Below are positions 1-9,529 of a stretch of DNA of 64,000 nucleotides, in pieces. Source of the stretch: Symbiodinium natans (lineage: Eukaryota; Sar; Dinophyceae; Suessiales; Symbiodiniaceae). Location of the stretch: assembly GCA_905221605.1 (NCBI GenBank), contig CAJNDS010002219.1, positions 67,501 through 131,500 of the forward strand, read 5' to 3'. Made by a program: the position numbers and the translations under genes. Within the stretch, counting starts at the first letter, position 1. Each line of letters starts with the position of its first letter. The notes under the pieces are model-generated. The model was not told the origin of the DNA and did not search any database. It was given only the letters and a program-made list of their open reading frames with translations.

Positions 1-274
1 CGAAACCGGTAAGCTGCAGCGACTTTGCTCGTGGATTCTAAAGCCGAATGCAAGCTGCGATCAAGCCGACGTTCCAAGGCAGCACCATACTTTCCGTAGA
101 CGCTTGCTTGGCAAGCTGGTCCACGAGTCTTGCCGGAGTTCCAAACCCTTCGGCTTTCAGGTTTGGGCATTACTTAATTAGTCCCAGACCGTGCCGTGCC
201 CCTGTGTCAGACACAGATGTCCGGCCACGTGCAAGCAGCAACGGCCTGAGATGACCTAAGTCTTGGCAAGGGCA

Positions 275-390
275 CTTGAAGGTTCACGGATACTTCTTAA
301 AGTAGGGTTATAAGCACCCTAGCTCAAGGTTACAACCAAAGCTACCCTACCATGTAGCCCTACTTATGAGTACCCTAACGAACCTCCAAG
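275..390. repeat. Small inverted-repeat element, family D
   Basis: Starts CTTGAAGGTTC and ends GAACCTCCAAG, with an AT-richer core containing GTAGGGTTATAAG-like motifs. The same ends recur near 15,021-15,181, 21,084-21,191, 24,807-24,996, 29,406-29,536 and 30,944-31,051. This is the structure of a MITE or introner. No transposase is present. Confidence 0.7.
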
Positions 391-778
391 AGCGAGGTTC
401 AACGTGCAAAAGCTTCCGAGTCCCCTCAACCCTAAACCCTAAACCCTAAACCCTAAACCCTAAACCCTAAACCCCCTCCCTGTTCCAGGCCTTCCATGGT
501 GGAAGCCCCTGGTCCAGAAGATGATTCCTTGGTGCATCGGAAGCGGAAGCCACGTCGCTACCCTATAAATCCAATAAACCCAATAAACCCTATAAACCCT
601 ATAAACCCTATAAACCCTATAAACCCTATAAACCCTGTAAACCCTAAAAAGCCCTTAAAACCCTATAAATCCTATAAACTCCATGAATCCTATAAACCTA
701 TAAACCCTATAAACCCTAGAGCCCGAAACAGCAAAGAGAGACGGCCCTCTCGTACTTCAAGCGGAGATGACTGTACTG

Positions 779-877
779 ACTGTAGATGACCTAAGTCTTG
801 GCAAGGGCGCTTGAAGGTTCAAGGATACTTCTTAAAGTAGGGTAATAAGTACCCTAGCTCAAGGTTACAACCAAAGC
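779..877. repeat. Truncated family D copy with flank, 17-bp duplication
   Basis: Repeats about 95 bp of 248-340 (left flank plus the first half of the family D element), ending inside the element. It is bordered by a 17-bp direct repeat beginning CGGAGATGACTG at 762-778 and 878-894. It therefore looks like an inserted copy that carried host flank along. Confidence 0.65.
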
Positions 878-1050
878 CGGAGATGACTGTACTGGAACAT
901 CTGTAACATGGTCGGTTCGAGTTGATGCGGGGCACTTGCCAGCCCACGAGTGATTCGATTCCCCTAAACCCTAAACCCAAACCCCAAACCCTAAACTCTA
1001 AACCCTGAACCCTAAACCCTAAACCCTAAACCAAGGAACTGATTCTGCTT

Positions 1051-1152
1051 TCCTAGGATGGCCCTTAAAACCCTCTGAAAAAGCATTCCTGAATATGATC
1101 CGCTTCAACCGAATCAGGCAAAATCTTAAACATCCCAAGGGCCTTCCTAGGC
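1051..1152. repeat. Small inverted-repeat element, family F
   Basis: Ends TCCTAGGATGGCCCTT and AAGGGCCTTCCTAGG are inverted repeats. Related copies lie at 8,688-8,778 (an intron in a gene) and 15,913-16,076 (split by a heptamer tract). Confidence 0.65.
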
Positions 1153-2133
1153 AAATAGTATCCCCAAACCCTAAACCCTAAACCCTAAACCCCAAACCCT
1201 AAACCCTAAACCCTAAACCCCAAACCCCAAACCCTAAACTGATTCTGCTCTCAGTTCTTGGGCCCCAGCGGAGAATGATCAGGCTAGCCCTGCGAGGCGA
1301 TGTTCTCCAAGACGCGCAGGCTGAGCAGGCTGCCCTCCGCAACGGGGTTTAGGGTTTAGGGTTTAGGGTTTGGGGTTAGGGTTTAGGGTTTAGGGTTTAG
1401 GGTTTAGGGGTTAGGGTTTAGGGTTTAGGGTTTAGGGTTTAGGGTTTAGGGTTTAGGGTTTAGGGTTTAGGGTTTGGGGTTTGGGGTTTGGGGTTTGGCG
1501 TTTGGGGTTTGGAGTTTAGGGTTTAATTAGGGTTTAGGAATGCGGCGACTGTGCGACTTCACAGGAGCTTGCACCGGAGCACGCTAGCTGAACGCGTATC
1601 TTATAGAACCTGGACTATTCTACGACCATGTTCAGCTTTTTCCTAGGATGCCGCTGCGTGCCGTGAGGTGTTCTGAGCCTGCTCTTGCGTGTCACGAATC
1701 AGCAGCTCGTTGTTGCCATCCTGACAAAGGTACCCAAACTTGCTCGGTTCCACACATAAAGTCGGCTCAGACCAGTTGCGGACAGGCAATCCCTGGCCTC
1801 CGCAAATCCTGCCGCAGCCTTAGGAGTTGCTATCAACTCAACTTGCCACGCTGTAGTGAACCCCAGGGTTCGCTAACCGATTCTAACTCCTTCATCCCCC
1901 CTTCTGGAAACCTGCCAGAAGCCATTTATAGGTAGCTTTGCTACACTCTTGGTAGCCGCAGGGTTCAGAAGCAGCCCTGAGCCTGATCCCGTCTGGAACC
2001 CTCTGCGATCACTCTCTTTGTTTTTGTCTCTCTCTCTCTCTCCCTAAGAAATTACACGCATGTATACCTGAAAAGTATACGAATGGAAGCATAAATGCAA
2101 ACTTCAATAGTGCAGCATGTACATTTGTTGGAC

Positions 2134-3480
2134 AAGAGGCCGGCCGCCCGCTCAGAGTGTCGAAAGCAGCCGTCACCCAGTTTACGGGTAAGTCAGGTGG
2201 GTCGTAGCTTTGCAATGACCTGGTGCCGTCCCAGCCGCCACTCACGACGATCAACATCAATACCAGATTCACAAACTGGCTCAAGCAGCTCAACCGCGAC
2301 ACCACTGAAGCTTGACTCTAAGCCGCACGTGCCTCGCTGGCTTGACCCTCTGAGCGAGCGTGCCAAAAGCCTCACGGTCATCATGCAAGCTACGACAGCT
2401 ACGATCAAGGCTCACGGCTCCGTGTTGAAAATGTTGAAGACTTTTGGCTTTGCCTGTGGCTCAGGCGCGCCCTCGAACACCTGCGAGGCCCCTTATTTCA
2501 CACCCCGAACTACGCCTCCCCCTCCTCTCCCCCCTGCTCTCCCCAAGCCTGTGTGATCCAGTTGCCACCCTTGCCGGGCGGCACCGCCCGCGGCGTACCC
2601 GGCTCATCGAGGTAGCCCACAAGGGCATGCACCAAGAATGCGTAGGGCTCCTGACGGTGACGGGGTGAAGGACGAGGGCTTTGACGGAGGCCCTCTGCCC
2701 CTTTTCTCTGGACAGCTGGTTTCGAGAGTAGATTTGCCAGGACAGGACATGGATAACAAAGACTCATGAGGCAAGGCCGCACTCTCTCTGCTTCTTCCAA
2801 GCCACTGCCCAACGATTCTCCAGTCATAAGCCCCAAACCCTAAACCCTAAACCCTAAACCCTAAACCCTAAACCCTAAACCCTAAACCCTAAACCCTAAA
2901 CCCTAAACCCTAAACCCTAAACCCTAAACCCTAAACCCTGAACCCAAGCTCACTAGGCTGTGACAGCTAGTAGCCGAGCCGCAGCTACGAAAGCGCAGTC
3001 TGCCACCAGCATCTTCAGCCTGCCACCAGTCCAGCTGCCGCTGCCACAAACGCGCTGCCTTGACAGGACAACAGCCGGTTTAGGGTTTAGGGTTTAGGGT
3101 TTAGGGTTTAGGGTTTAGGGTTTAAGGTTGACCATTGTGCGACAGAACGCGCGTGACCAAATGAACCCTAAAACGGGTTTGTGGCTCATACACCTTAACA
3201 GGGATTCTAGTAAAGTATATGGCCAGGGCATATTTCCCTAATCTTGAGGCTCATCTGCTCCTCACGGTACTTGCTTGAAGCTCCATGACACACGCACTCG
3301 AAGTGAAGCACCTATAAGGGATGCAAGCCATGCAAAGGCAGCCACTCTTCTTCGCAGCCTCAGGCGTCTTCGGAGAAAGGCGCGCAGGGCTTCCATGAGG
3401 AACTCCGACTCCATTTTGGAGACGGGCGCAGCGCTGGCAGCGGGTAGTACTGATCCAAAAGGTCACACTGTCTGCCCATG
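2134..3480 (-). CDS. Unknown gene, copy 1 of a diverged duplication (possibly pseudogene)
   Basis: I do not recognise the family. Three minus-strand segments match those at 12.3-13.3 kb: one near 3,480-3,350; one starting at acceptor CAG|G at 2,650 with YAFLVHALVGYLDEP; and one ending at a GT donor near 2,134 with SLQSYDPPDLPVNW. Between copies most base differences in the second and third segments fall at third positions of these frames, so both evolved under protein constraint. A hydrophobic stretch (VNLVLMLIVV) suggests a membrane segment. A middle segment (EAFGTLAQRVKPARH, about 2,405-2,300) joins the last only with a frame problem, so this copy may be damaged. A long heptamer tract (2,832-2,944) and another (3,078-3,126) interrupt it. 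Confidence 0.5.
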
Positions 3481-5005
3481 CACTCGCCGGAATCTTCATG
3501 TGTATGCATGCCTAAAGATGTACTGCAGCTATGGTATGAATACCTGTTCGGAAGTCTCCACTGTTGCTGCTGTAGGAGCTACTCCAACAACCCTACAGCC
3601 TAAGCCCAAAACTCTAAACCCTAAACCCTAAACCCTGCAGTGTTCCTGGTGAAGGATGGCTCTGAAATGTCTTACGTGCAGTGGCGGTCTCAGCTCTGAG
3701 CCTGCAACGGCACGAAGTTCCAATGCCACGAACTTGCTTACCTCCAAAAAAGGGTTTAGGGTTTAGGGTTTGGGGTTTAGGGTTTAGGGTTTGGGTGTTT
3801 TTGGGTTTTGGGGTTTGGGTTTTAGGGTTTAGGGTTAAGGTTTAAGGGCTTAGGGTTAAGGTTTCTACTCTACTACCCCCCCGCCTCAAAGCCCTATTCT
3901 CGTGACTAAGGCCCACACCCACAAGTCTCAATCCTAAACCCTCAAGGACGCTGAGCCCAATTCAATCCACAAAGAGCCCTAAACCCTAAACCCTAAACCA
4001 ACCCTGAGCCAATTTACGGCGGGTCTCAACGGCCTCAAAGCATCTGAATCCTTGCATCTGACACAAAGTCTCAAGGAAAACGGGCAACCACAGCTTGTGC
4101 CGGGCGTTCAGTGGTGCCTTTCATTTCAGGCAGCCGCGCCGCCAGTGCCAAGAAGCGGAGGAAGGCAAAGAAACACGGCCCTAAACCCTAAACCCTACAC
4201 CCTACACCCTACACCCTAAACCCTAAACCCTAAACCCTAAGTTCAGGGCGTGCGCTGACCTTCCCCTGTCTCGCAGCGGAAAAGCACCGCCGTCCGAGAG
4301 ATAGCGGCCAGTGATACTGCTTCAAGTGCCCGAAACCCTAAACCCTAAACTGTCAGGGGTTCTTGGGTGTATAGTGCTCAGTCCGAAACCCTAAACCCTA
4401 AACCCTTACGGGTTCTGTGTAGTAGCTCAGTCGTGCTCAGGCGTCTTGAACCAACCCTAAACCCTAAACCCTAAACCCTAAACCCTAAACCCTAAACCCT
4501 AAACCCTAAACCCCATGCTAGCACAAGAGAACCGTCTGACGCTGGCTGCTATCTCAGGCAGACATTGGAGCAGTCATCCATCTCGGAAAGCATGCAACAG
4601 CGTGACGTCCCTGGCACGAACCATGGTGCAAACCCTAAACCCTAAACCCTCAACCCTAAACCACACGCCCTTCAATCAACCAAAGCTTATTTCCTATGCA
4701 TCGAAGTAGGGGCACTGATGCCAAGGATGTACATAAAGATTAAAGATATATGCAGGCAACGGTGAACTGCCGCTCGGGTAGAGACCCAGCTTGCAAACAA
4801 GGCGAGTGCGACACCCCGCGCGCAATCACCGCCGCCCTCGGCCTGTGCGCTCACAGGCCCGCAGGGGTCTGCGATTCCCCAGGCTTCAACAGACCTGCAG
4901 GGTTTAGGGTTTAGGGTTTAGGGTTTAGGGTTTGGGGTTTGGGGTTTAGGGTTTGGGGTTTGGGGTTTGGGGTTTGGGGTTTGGGGTTCGGGGTTCAGGG
5001 TTTAA
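2832..5005. repeat. Interstitial telomere-like tracts, 2.8-5.0 kb
   Basis: CCCTAAA runs: 2832-2944 (about 110 bp, nearly pure), 3601-3639, 3978-4000, 4181-4240 (with CCCTACA variants), 4332-4348, 4386-4408, 4455-4514 and 4631-4664. TTTAGGG runs: 3078-3126, 3751-3870 and 4899-5005, the last drifting to TTTGGGG. The intervening 3.3-4.5 kb islands read open on both strands and I could not decide their coding strand. Confidence 0.9.
4750..4894 (-). CDS. Coding island (one exon), unknown protein
   Basis: Minus-strand frame opens after CTGCAG|G at 4,895 and stays open through a segment containing SVEAWGIADPCGPVSAQ and GVALALFASWV. Its upstream border is the heptamer tract 4,899-5,005. The far end is not resolved (a CA|GTTCACC donor is possible near 4,760). 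Family not recognised. Confidence 0.45.
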
Positions 5006-5605
5006 CGTAGACAAGGAAAGGCACCGAATGGCTGAGATGCGCATCCGCTTGCGAGCAAGGCAACACGCTTGAAAGCGCTTTCGTCTCCTGCATATGACGC
5101 GAGCTCTGCTCGTAGAGAGTGGAGAGACAGTGAAACCAGGGTTTCAGATTCGCAGAGAAACAACGTGGTCCTATTGACAAAAAAATGTCACGTCATGTGC
5201 CCTACCAGTCGTCTGAGACTGTACACTGTACATCGAGCAACTCAGGATTCACTTGTAGGGCCTACTGCTCTCGGTCCTTCTGCAACTTTCGGACGTTGTT
5301 CCTGCCCAGCTTTCGGACGGTTGTATCTGCTTCTGCAACCTCAGCGATACTTGCAAGTCATTACTCTCTTGGAGGCCGTCTGGCCTTTGAGAATCTGCTG
5401 CCTCTCAGTACAGACTTAGGGGTTGATGTGTCCTATGCCTATAAGGGTACCCTTACTTCCACCCTCTACTTCCCCACCAAGAACTATAGTGGGATAACAC
5501 CAGTATTCTCTACGATGCCCATGAAGATCCATAGCTCCATGACTTCATCTTGGGGCCCAGGCCGTGATCATGGTCTCCACCATGTCGGCAACTCGGGCAT
5601 CTAGC
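5006..5605. other. No closed gene; short open islands
   Basis: No heptamer tracts here. A minus-strand island just left of the family A element (about 5,540-5,605, containing DARVADMVETMITAW) could be an exon joined across 5,606-5,739 by GT-AG, but I could not extend it. Confidence 0.35.
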
Positions 5606-5739
5606 CTTCGTAGCCCAGCAACCATCTTACAATAAGGGCACCCTTTTTTAGGGTTTAGGGTTTAGGGGTTTTTGCCTTGGTTACTTTGCAAGAAACCCAG
5701 AACCAAAAAAAGGGTAAAGGGTACCACTGGCCTACCAAG
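5606..5739. repeat. Family A introner-like element, copy 1
   Basis: Ends CTTCGTAGCCCAG and GGCCTACCAAG are inverted repeats. On the minus strand it reads CTTG|GTAGG...ACGAAG|G, a GT-AG intron. A short TTTAGGG run sits inside (about 5,645-5,668). Confidence 0.65.
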
Positions 5740-5967
5740 TAGCTGTCCCCGATCCGCCAGATCCCGGACGCAAAGGCTGCGGAGCTGAGCCGCGTGCCTC
5801 TTGCTTGCGCCCTGGCACTCGGTGGAGTTCTTCCACTTCCGGACGGAAGCTTGACCTCTTAGTTGCTGAGTTCATATGCCCCCCCCAAAAAATATAGTGT
5901 AAACCTTCAGTTCGATCGGGGAGTCTGGCATCCCCCCAAAAAACCGGAAAGTGTGCTCACTCAGCTG

Positions 5968-6857
5968 CTAAGACCTCCAGGGTTCCGGAAGACCAGCACC
6001 TTGGTAGTCCAGTAACCATCTTATGACAAGGGCACCCCTTTTTTGGGTTGGTTACCTTATACAGGAGCCCTAATAACCCTAAAAGGGGTAGAGGGTGCCA
6101 CTGGGCTACCAAGTTTCGTCAGCACCCTAAACCCTAAACCCTAAACCCTAAAAACCCTAAGCCCTAAGCCCTAAGCCCTAAACCCTAAACCCTCAACCCT
6201 AAACCCTAAATCCTAAACCCTAAACCCTAAACCAAGGCACAACTCCCTCGTGCTCTCCATCTCTGAGGCTTCTCGCCATGCTTTCGACGACTTCGGCGTG
6301 GGTCGACTGCGGCAGGCCGTCGGCCACTTCGCAACCCGCTTCCCTTGGTAGCCCAGTAGAACCATATTAGGATAAGCGCACCCTTTTTGGGCCTGGCTAC
6401 TTTATAAAAGGAGCCCATAAGCCCCAAAAAAGGGTAAAAGGCAAACCCTCAACCCTAAACCCTCAACCCTCAACCCCAAACCCTAAACCCTAAACCCTAA
6501 CCCTAAACCCTAAACCCTAAACCCTCAACCCTCAACCCTCAACCCTAAACCCTAAACCCCAAACCCTAAACCCTAAACCCTAAACCCTAAACCCTAAACC
6601 CTAAACCCTAAACCCTGCCAAGTTTCGTCAGCAGCTGCCGGAGGGCGGGGCATAGGAGCAGTCGGGCTTTCTGTCCCTCCGGAGAGATGCTGTGTGCGAA
6701 GCCTCCCTCCTTGGGGACCCAAGGAACCCTAAACAAGAAGGGTTTAGGGTTTAGGGTTTAGGGTTTAGGGTTTAGGGTTTAGGGTTTAGGGTTTAGGGTT
6801 TAGGGTTCCTATCCTACAGGCCCCACAACAAGGTCGCGCGCATGGAAAGCCGTGTCA
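5968..6857 (-). CDS. Four-exon gene with tract-containing introns (3' part), unknown protein
   Basis: Exons read on the minus strand: 6,857-6,818, 6,709-6,619, 6,343-6,233 and 5,999-5,968, the last ending in TAG. Joined phases match exactly, giving DTAFHARDLVVGP, then EGGFAHSISPEGQKARLLLC, ALRQLLTKLG, KRVAKWPTACRSR and ending near LPEPWRS. The function is unknown; the first exon shown is internal. All three introns contain telomere-like heptamers. 6,710-6,817 is GT-AG. 6,344-6,618 is GC-AG and is a family A element invaded by a heptamer tract. 6,000-6,232 is GT-AG, its donor in the heptamer tract and its acceptor in a second family A element. The open frame across three independent joins is the main support. 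Confidence 0.65.
6000..6113. repeat. Family A introner-like element, copy 2
   Basis: CTTGGTAGTCCAGT...CTGGGCTACCAAG inverted ends; forms the 3' part of an intron at 6,000-6,232. It shares 14-17 bp of right flank (CCAAGTTTCGTCAGCA) with copy 3 at 6,618-6,633. Confidence 0.75.
6344..6622. repeat. Family A element interrupted by a telomere-like tract, copy 3
   Basis: The left end CTTGGTAGCCCAGT is intact. The right end keeps only GCCAAG, with about 175 bp of CCCTAAA/CCCTCAA heptamers (6,442-6,616) in place of the expected inverted terminus. On the minus strand the resulting intron would use a GC donor (CTTG|GCAGGG) and the element's own AG. Confidence 0.7.
6739..6809. repeat. TTTAGGG tract inside intron 6,710-6,817
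   Basis: Ten nearly pure heptamers, read as CCCTAAA by the host gene on the minus strand, lying between exons that join in phase 0 (GGCCT|GTAGG...CCAAG|GAGGG). Confidence 0.8.
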
Positions 6858-7567
6858 CTGTTCAAGGGTGCACATGTGCTTATTCTCGAGTACTGGGCAG
6901 GCTTTTACGACAAGTAAAGGATACTCAGAAAAGCCTTTAACTATGCGTTTTGTTAACATATTCCACCGATTTTCGAGTAAATTGCAATTGTTGGCGGTGG
7001 TCTTCTCGTCCGGTTTAAAGTGCGAACCTGCAAACAGACCACACAACCCCCTGTGCCCAGGAGGGTGACCCCGGGCAAAGTAAGGAGCAAGCCCTGTAAA
7101 CGTAGCGCAGGACCCAAGCAAGAAGAAAACCTCCAAACTCAAGACACATCACCTGGGCATAGACTGAAAAGGCGTCGCTGGAGTGCTTTAGGACACAGAG
7201 CAGCATCTGCATGTAGACTTTAAACAATTCTCCTGATTAAGCTATGTGACCCATAAGTGAACCCAATTTCAGGTGACTGGGCAGTGGAAGATTGCATCGT
7301 CTGCATTCGAGCAATGCGGAAAGTGCACCACACAACCAAGCCGACATGAGGACTGGGTTCGGTACCGCCAGAAAGCTGCGGAGAGCCGACGTGGCGGATG
7401 AGTTGAGACGATCCGTGTGAGTGCGTCAATGGTAGAAGACGTAATCAAACCCCCCCCCCCCCCGCCCCAGAGCAGAAGAGTGAGACAATCGGTGTGAGCC
7501 CCCCCCCCCCCCCAACCCAAGAAAACCTGAGCAGAAGAGGGAACTTGTTAAAAGCCTTCTAGTGATT
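6858..7567. other. No supported gene
   Basis: Contains short open frames on both strands, two C homopolymers (about 7,450-7,470 and 7,500-7,514) and no heptamer tract. Nothing here could be tied to a gene model. The gene ending at 7,641 might continue here if its last TGA is spliced out. Confidence 0.4.
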
Positions 7568-7866
7568 CCTAAAACCTAAACCCGAAACCCCAAAACCCTA
7601 AACCCTAAACCCTAAACCCTAAACCCTTAAACCCTAACCTTCAGGCCAAGGGTTCTTGCAGCTTCTCGGACAAGGCGAGGATGTCCGTCGCATCCTCGAG
7701 CTTCGGTAGCTTCACCACCACGCCGAAGCAGATCCACTTCTCGGAAAGCCCCCGCTCCTAGGGTTTAGGGTTTAGGGTTTAGGGTTTAGGGTTTAGGGTT
7801 TAGGGTTTAGGGTTTAGGGTCTAGAGTCTAGGGTTTAGGGTTTAGGATTTAAGGTTTAGGGTCTAA
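7568..7866. repeat. Telomere-like tracts 7,568-7,640 and 7,760-7,866
   Basis: The first is CCCTAAA just downstream of the stop codon at 7,641. The second is TTTAGGG with some TCTAGGG/TCTAGAG variants and forms the 3' part of intron 7,758-7,964. On the minus strand it ends CCCTAG| directly against the exon. Confidence 0.85.
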
Positions 7867-9283
7867 TACTGAACTTGGGACCCGCAAGAATTATAACTTT
7901 AGCTGTTTCTTGGGAAGTAAAGTACCCAAAAATCCAAAAATGTTTCCAAGTATCCCTAAGGCTCAAGGTAGTTGTAGTATCCAGGGTTGCACATGAGCTC
8001 CCCCCAAGCACACACCGATCCTGGGGCGAGCTCCATGCAGAGGACCCGCGAGAGCTCCGCGCGCACGAGCTCGATGGTGCAGCCGCGGCAGGCAGCGGTG
8101 CTTGTGTTGAGGTATGTTTCAGCCTCCTTGCCCACCTTACTGTTTGTCAGTAGAAAAAGGTACCCTATAGAATCCCTTAAAGTATATATATATATATATA
8201 TAGATAGCGCCATAATTCCCTCACTCCCTGCTAATCAACAGCAAGCCACGAGATGCCGGCGTCCGGAGAGTGCGCCATTGTCCAGCTTCCCGAAGCAGGT
8301 GCCGTCGTACTTGATGGTGGCCGAGTGGAGGGGCAGCTCCAGGAGAGCCCTTCTTCTACTCTTTTCTCTTTTTTTTCAGGGTGCTCATGGAAGAATAGAG
8401 CCTACTCTTTGCCTTTAAGAACCCCCGAAAAGCAGAAAGCATGAGAAGCCCTATGTTAAGCTTAGTCAGGAAGAATATTTCTACTTTTCCTGGGTTCTTA
8501 AGCCATTAGTAGTTCTGGGCTGTGCAAAAAAAAGCCCTTGACCAATTATTTTATGAGAGCGGCCCCCTTAATGAGGAACATAGGGAAAAAAAAAAACTAG
8601 CCCAAAGCACAACCCAGCCAGCCTCTCAAGCTCCCTCCGCATCATGGTCTGCTCCCCTGGCTGGGCGCTACGGTACGCGCTGACCTGGGTTGGCCTTTAA
8701 ACTCTCTGAAAAATACTTATATACAGGGTCCCTTTATACACCCAAAGAAGGAAAATACAAAATGTCCCAAAAACCTAGTGACCTGCTCGTAGACCCATGT
8801 CGCATAGTTGTCAATGCTGGCCCATGCCATTCCCGAGTCCTGTCCCCTGCTGTCATCGTTCTTCACCCTGCAGCTCCCCTTCTTCCAGAGCCCATAGCTC
8901 TTGCCGACCATCTGCATCACAAACTTCCGCAACTGCTCTTCGCGGAAAGGCGTCGTGATGCTGGGCCTGAGGTCCTCGTCTTGCCGCATTTCTTGCGCCA
9001 GCATCTCGGCAACAGCTGCCACGGACATGCCGTCACTGAAGTAGGTGCCTATGCTGTCATACTTGCTTAGAGCACTGGTAAGTGCCGCGTCCAGCATTGT
9101 CTGAAAGTTCAGCTGGCTCCCACCCTCCTGCTCTGGGCCGGCAACGGACCCACTGTGGCAGGATTCGGTTTCCATGCCTAACACTCTCAAGAGTGGTTGC
9201 GCCCGCTTCTTGCAGACCGCAAACATACTGGCAAGGAGTGGCTTCCAATGGCTTCCAAAGCCCTGTCTGCGGCAGTCGCACAC
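7641..9283 (-). CDS. Five-exon gene, RNA-ligase-like nucleotidyltransferase motifs
   Basis: Exons on the minus strand: 9,283-8,783, 8,684-8,598, 8,336-8,250, 8,135-7,965 and 7,757-7,641 (TGA), together about 320 residues, every intron in phase 0. Residues 1-167 contain AALTSALSKYDSIGTYFSDG and are unassigned. Exon 3 has IKYDGTCFGKLDNG, resembling motif I (KxDG, the adenylated lysine) of RNA ligases. Exon 4 ends with VCAWGELMCNPGYY, like motif III (GE). Exon 5 has SEKWICFGVVVKL. Motifs IV and V are not seen, so either the gene continues past 7,641 by splicing or the protein is short. The start codon is uncertain; an upstream exon is possible. Introns: 8,685-8,782 (family F introner), 8,337-8,597, 8,136-8,249 (family G introner) and 7,758-7,964 (GA-AG, heptamer tract). 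Function is inferred from motifs only. Confidence 0.6.
8136..8249 (-). repeat. Family G introner (GT-AG intron) with GTGG duplication
   Basis: On the minus strand it begins CTTGCTGTTGATTAGCAG and ends CTACTGACAAACAGTAAG, imperfect inverted repeats flanked by GTGG on both sides. Removal joins codons CTC|GTG GGC in frame. A (TA)n run is in its centre. A similar end occurs near 33,240-33,260. Confidence 0.7.
8408..8510. repeat. Family B-like element remnant
   Basis: Contains TTTAAGAACCCCCGAAAAG and CCTGGGTTCTTAAGCC in inverted arrangement, like the ends of family B elements. It lies wholly within intron 8,337-8,597. Confidence 0.45.
8688..8778 (-). repeat. Family F introner with 7-bp target duplication
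   Basis: A 91-bp element flanked by TGACCTG at 8,681-8,687 and 8,779-8,785. On the minus strand the duplicated CAGGTCA gives CAG|GT at the 5' side and CAG| at the 3' side, producing a 98-bp GT-AG intron (8,685-8,782). Its length is not a multiple of three, yet the spliced frame runs on through SAYRSAQPGEQTMMRREL. Confidence 0.85.
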
Positions 9284-9378
9284 CCTTGGGGGTTTCCAAC
9301 GAATTCAGGCGACACTGATGATGCAACATACTACAAGAACATAAACTGGAATAGAAAATTATGCGGACGCTCTCTCTC

Positions 9379-9524
9379 TCTCTCTATGTATATATAAACA
9401 CATATATTTGTATACATATATATATATATAGGTGTGTCTGTATATATATATATATTCATATATAGGTGTCTCTCTCTCTCTATATATATATGTATATACA
9501 ATTTTGTGTATATATATATATACA
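9379..9524. repeat. TC/TA microsatellite
   Basis: CT repeats followed by interrupted TATA/GTATA runs. Open frames here (poly-Tyr/Ile) are low-complexity artefacts. Confidence 0.9.
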
Positions 9525-9529
9525 GCGTT

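Larger units (their letters stand above)
429..1531. repeat. Interstitial telomere-like tracts, left end
   Basis: Tracts of CCCTAAA lie at about 429-475, 963-1033 and 1166-1246, and of TT(T)AGGG at 1346-1531. 561-716 is an 8-bp variant (CCTATAAA-like). The tract at 1346-1531 drifts from TTTAGGG to TTTGGGG, so variants are clustered rather than mixed. On either strand a pure heptamer run has a stop in every frame within 21 bp, so none can be coding. Between them is unique DNA with no gene I can support; 1532-2000 also shows nothing certain. Confidence 0.9.

Noticed and set aside
429-475. Chromosome end
   Set aside because: Heptamers at the left are short and followed by unique DNA; tracts of both orientations occur throughout, so they are interstitial.
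496-789. Plus-strand frame of Asn-Pro-Ile repeats
   Set aside because: It is the translation of the 8-bp CCTATAAA array; the repeat period avoids stops and no non-repeat domain is attached.
4100-4330. Plus-strand exons after TTTCAG| and CTCGCAG|
   Set aside because: Acceptors look good (AAKKRRK-like frame), but the minus strand is also open and no join could be closed on either.
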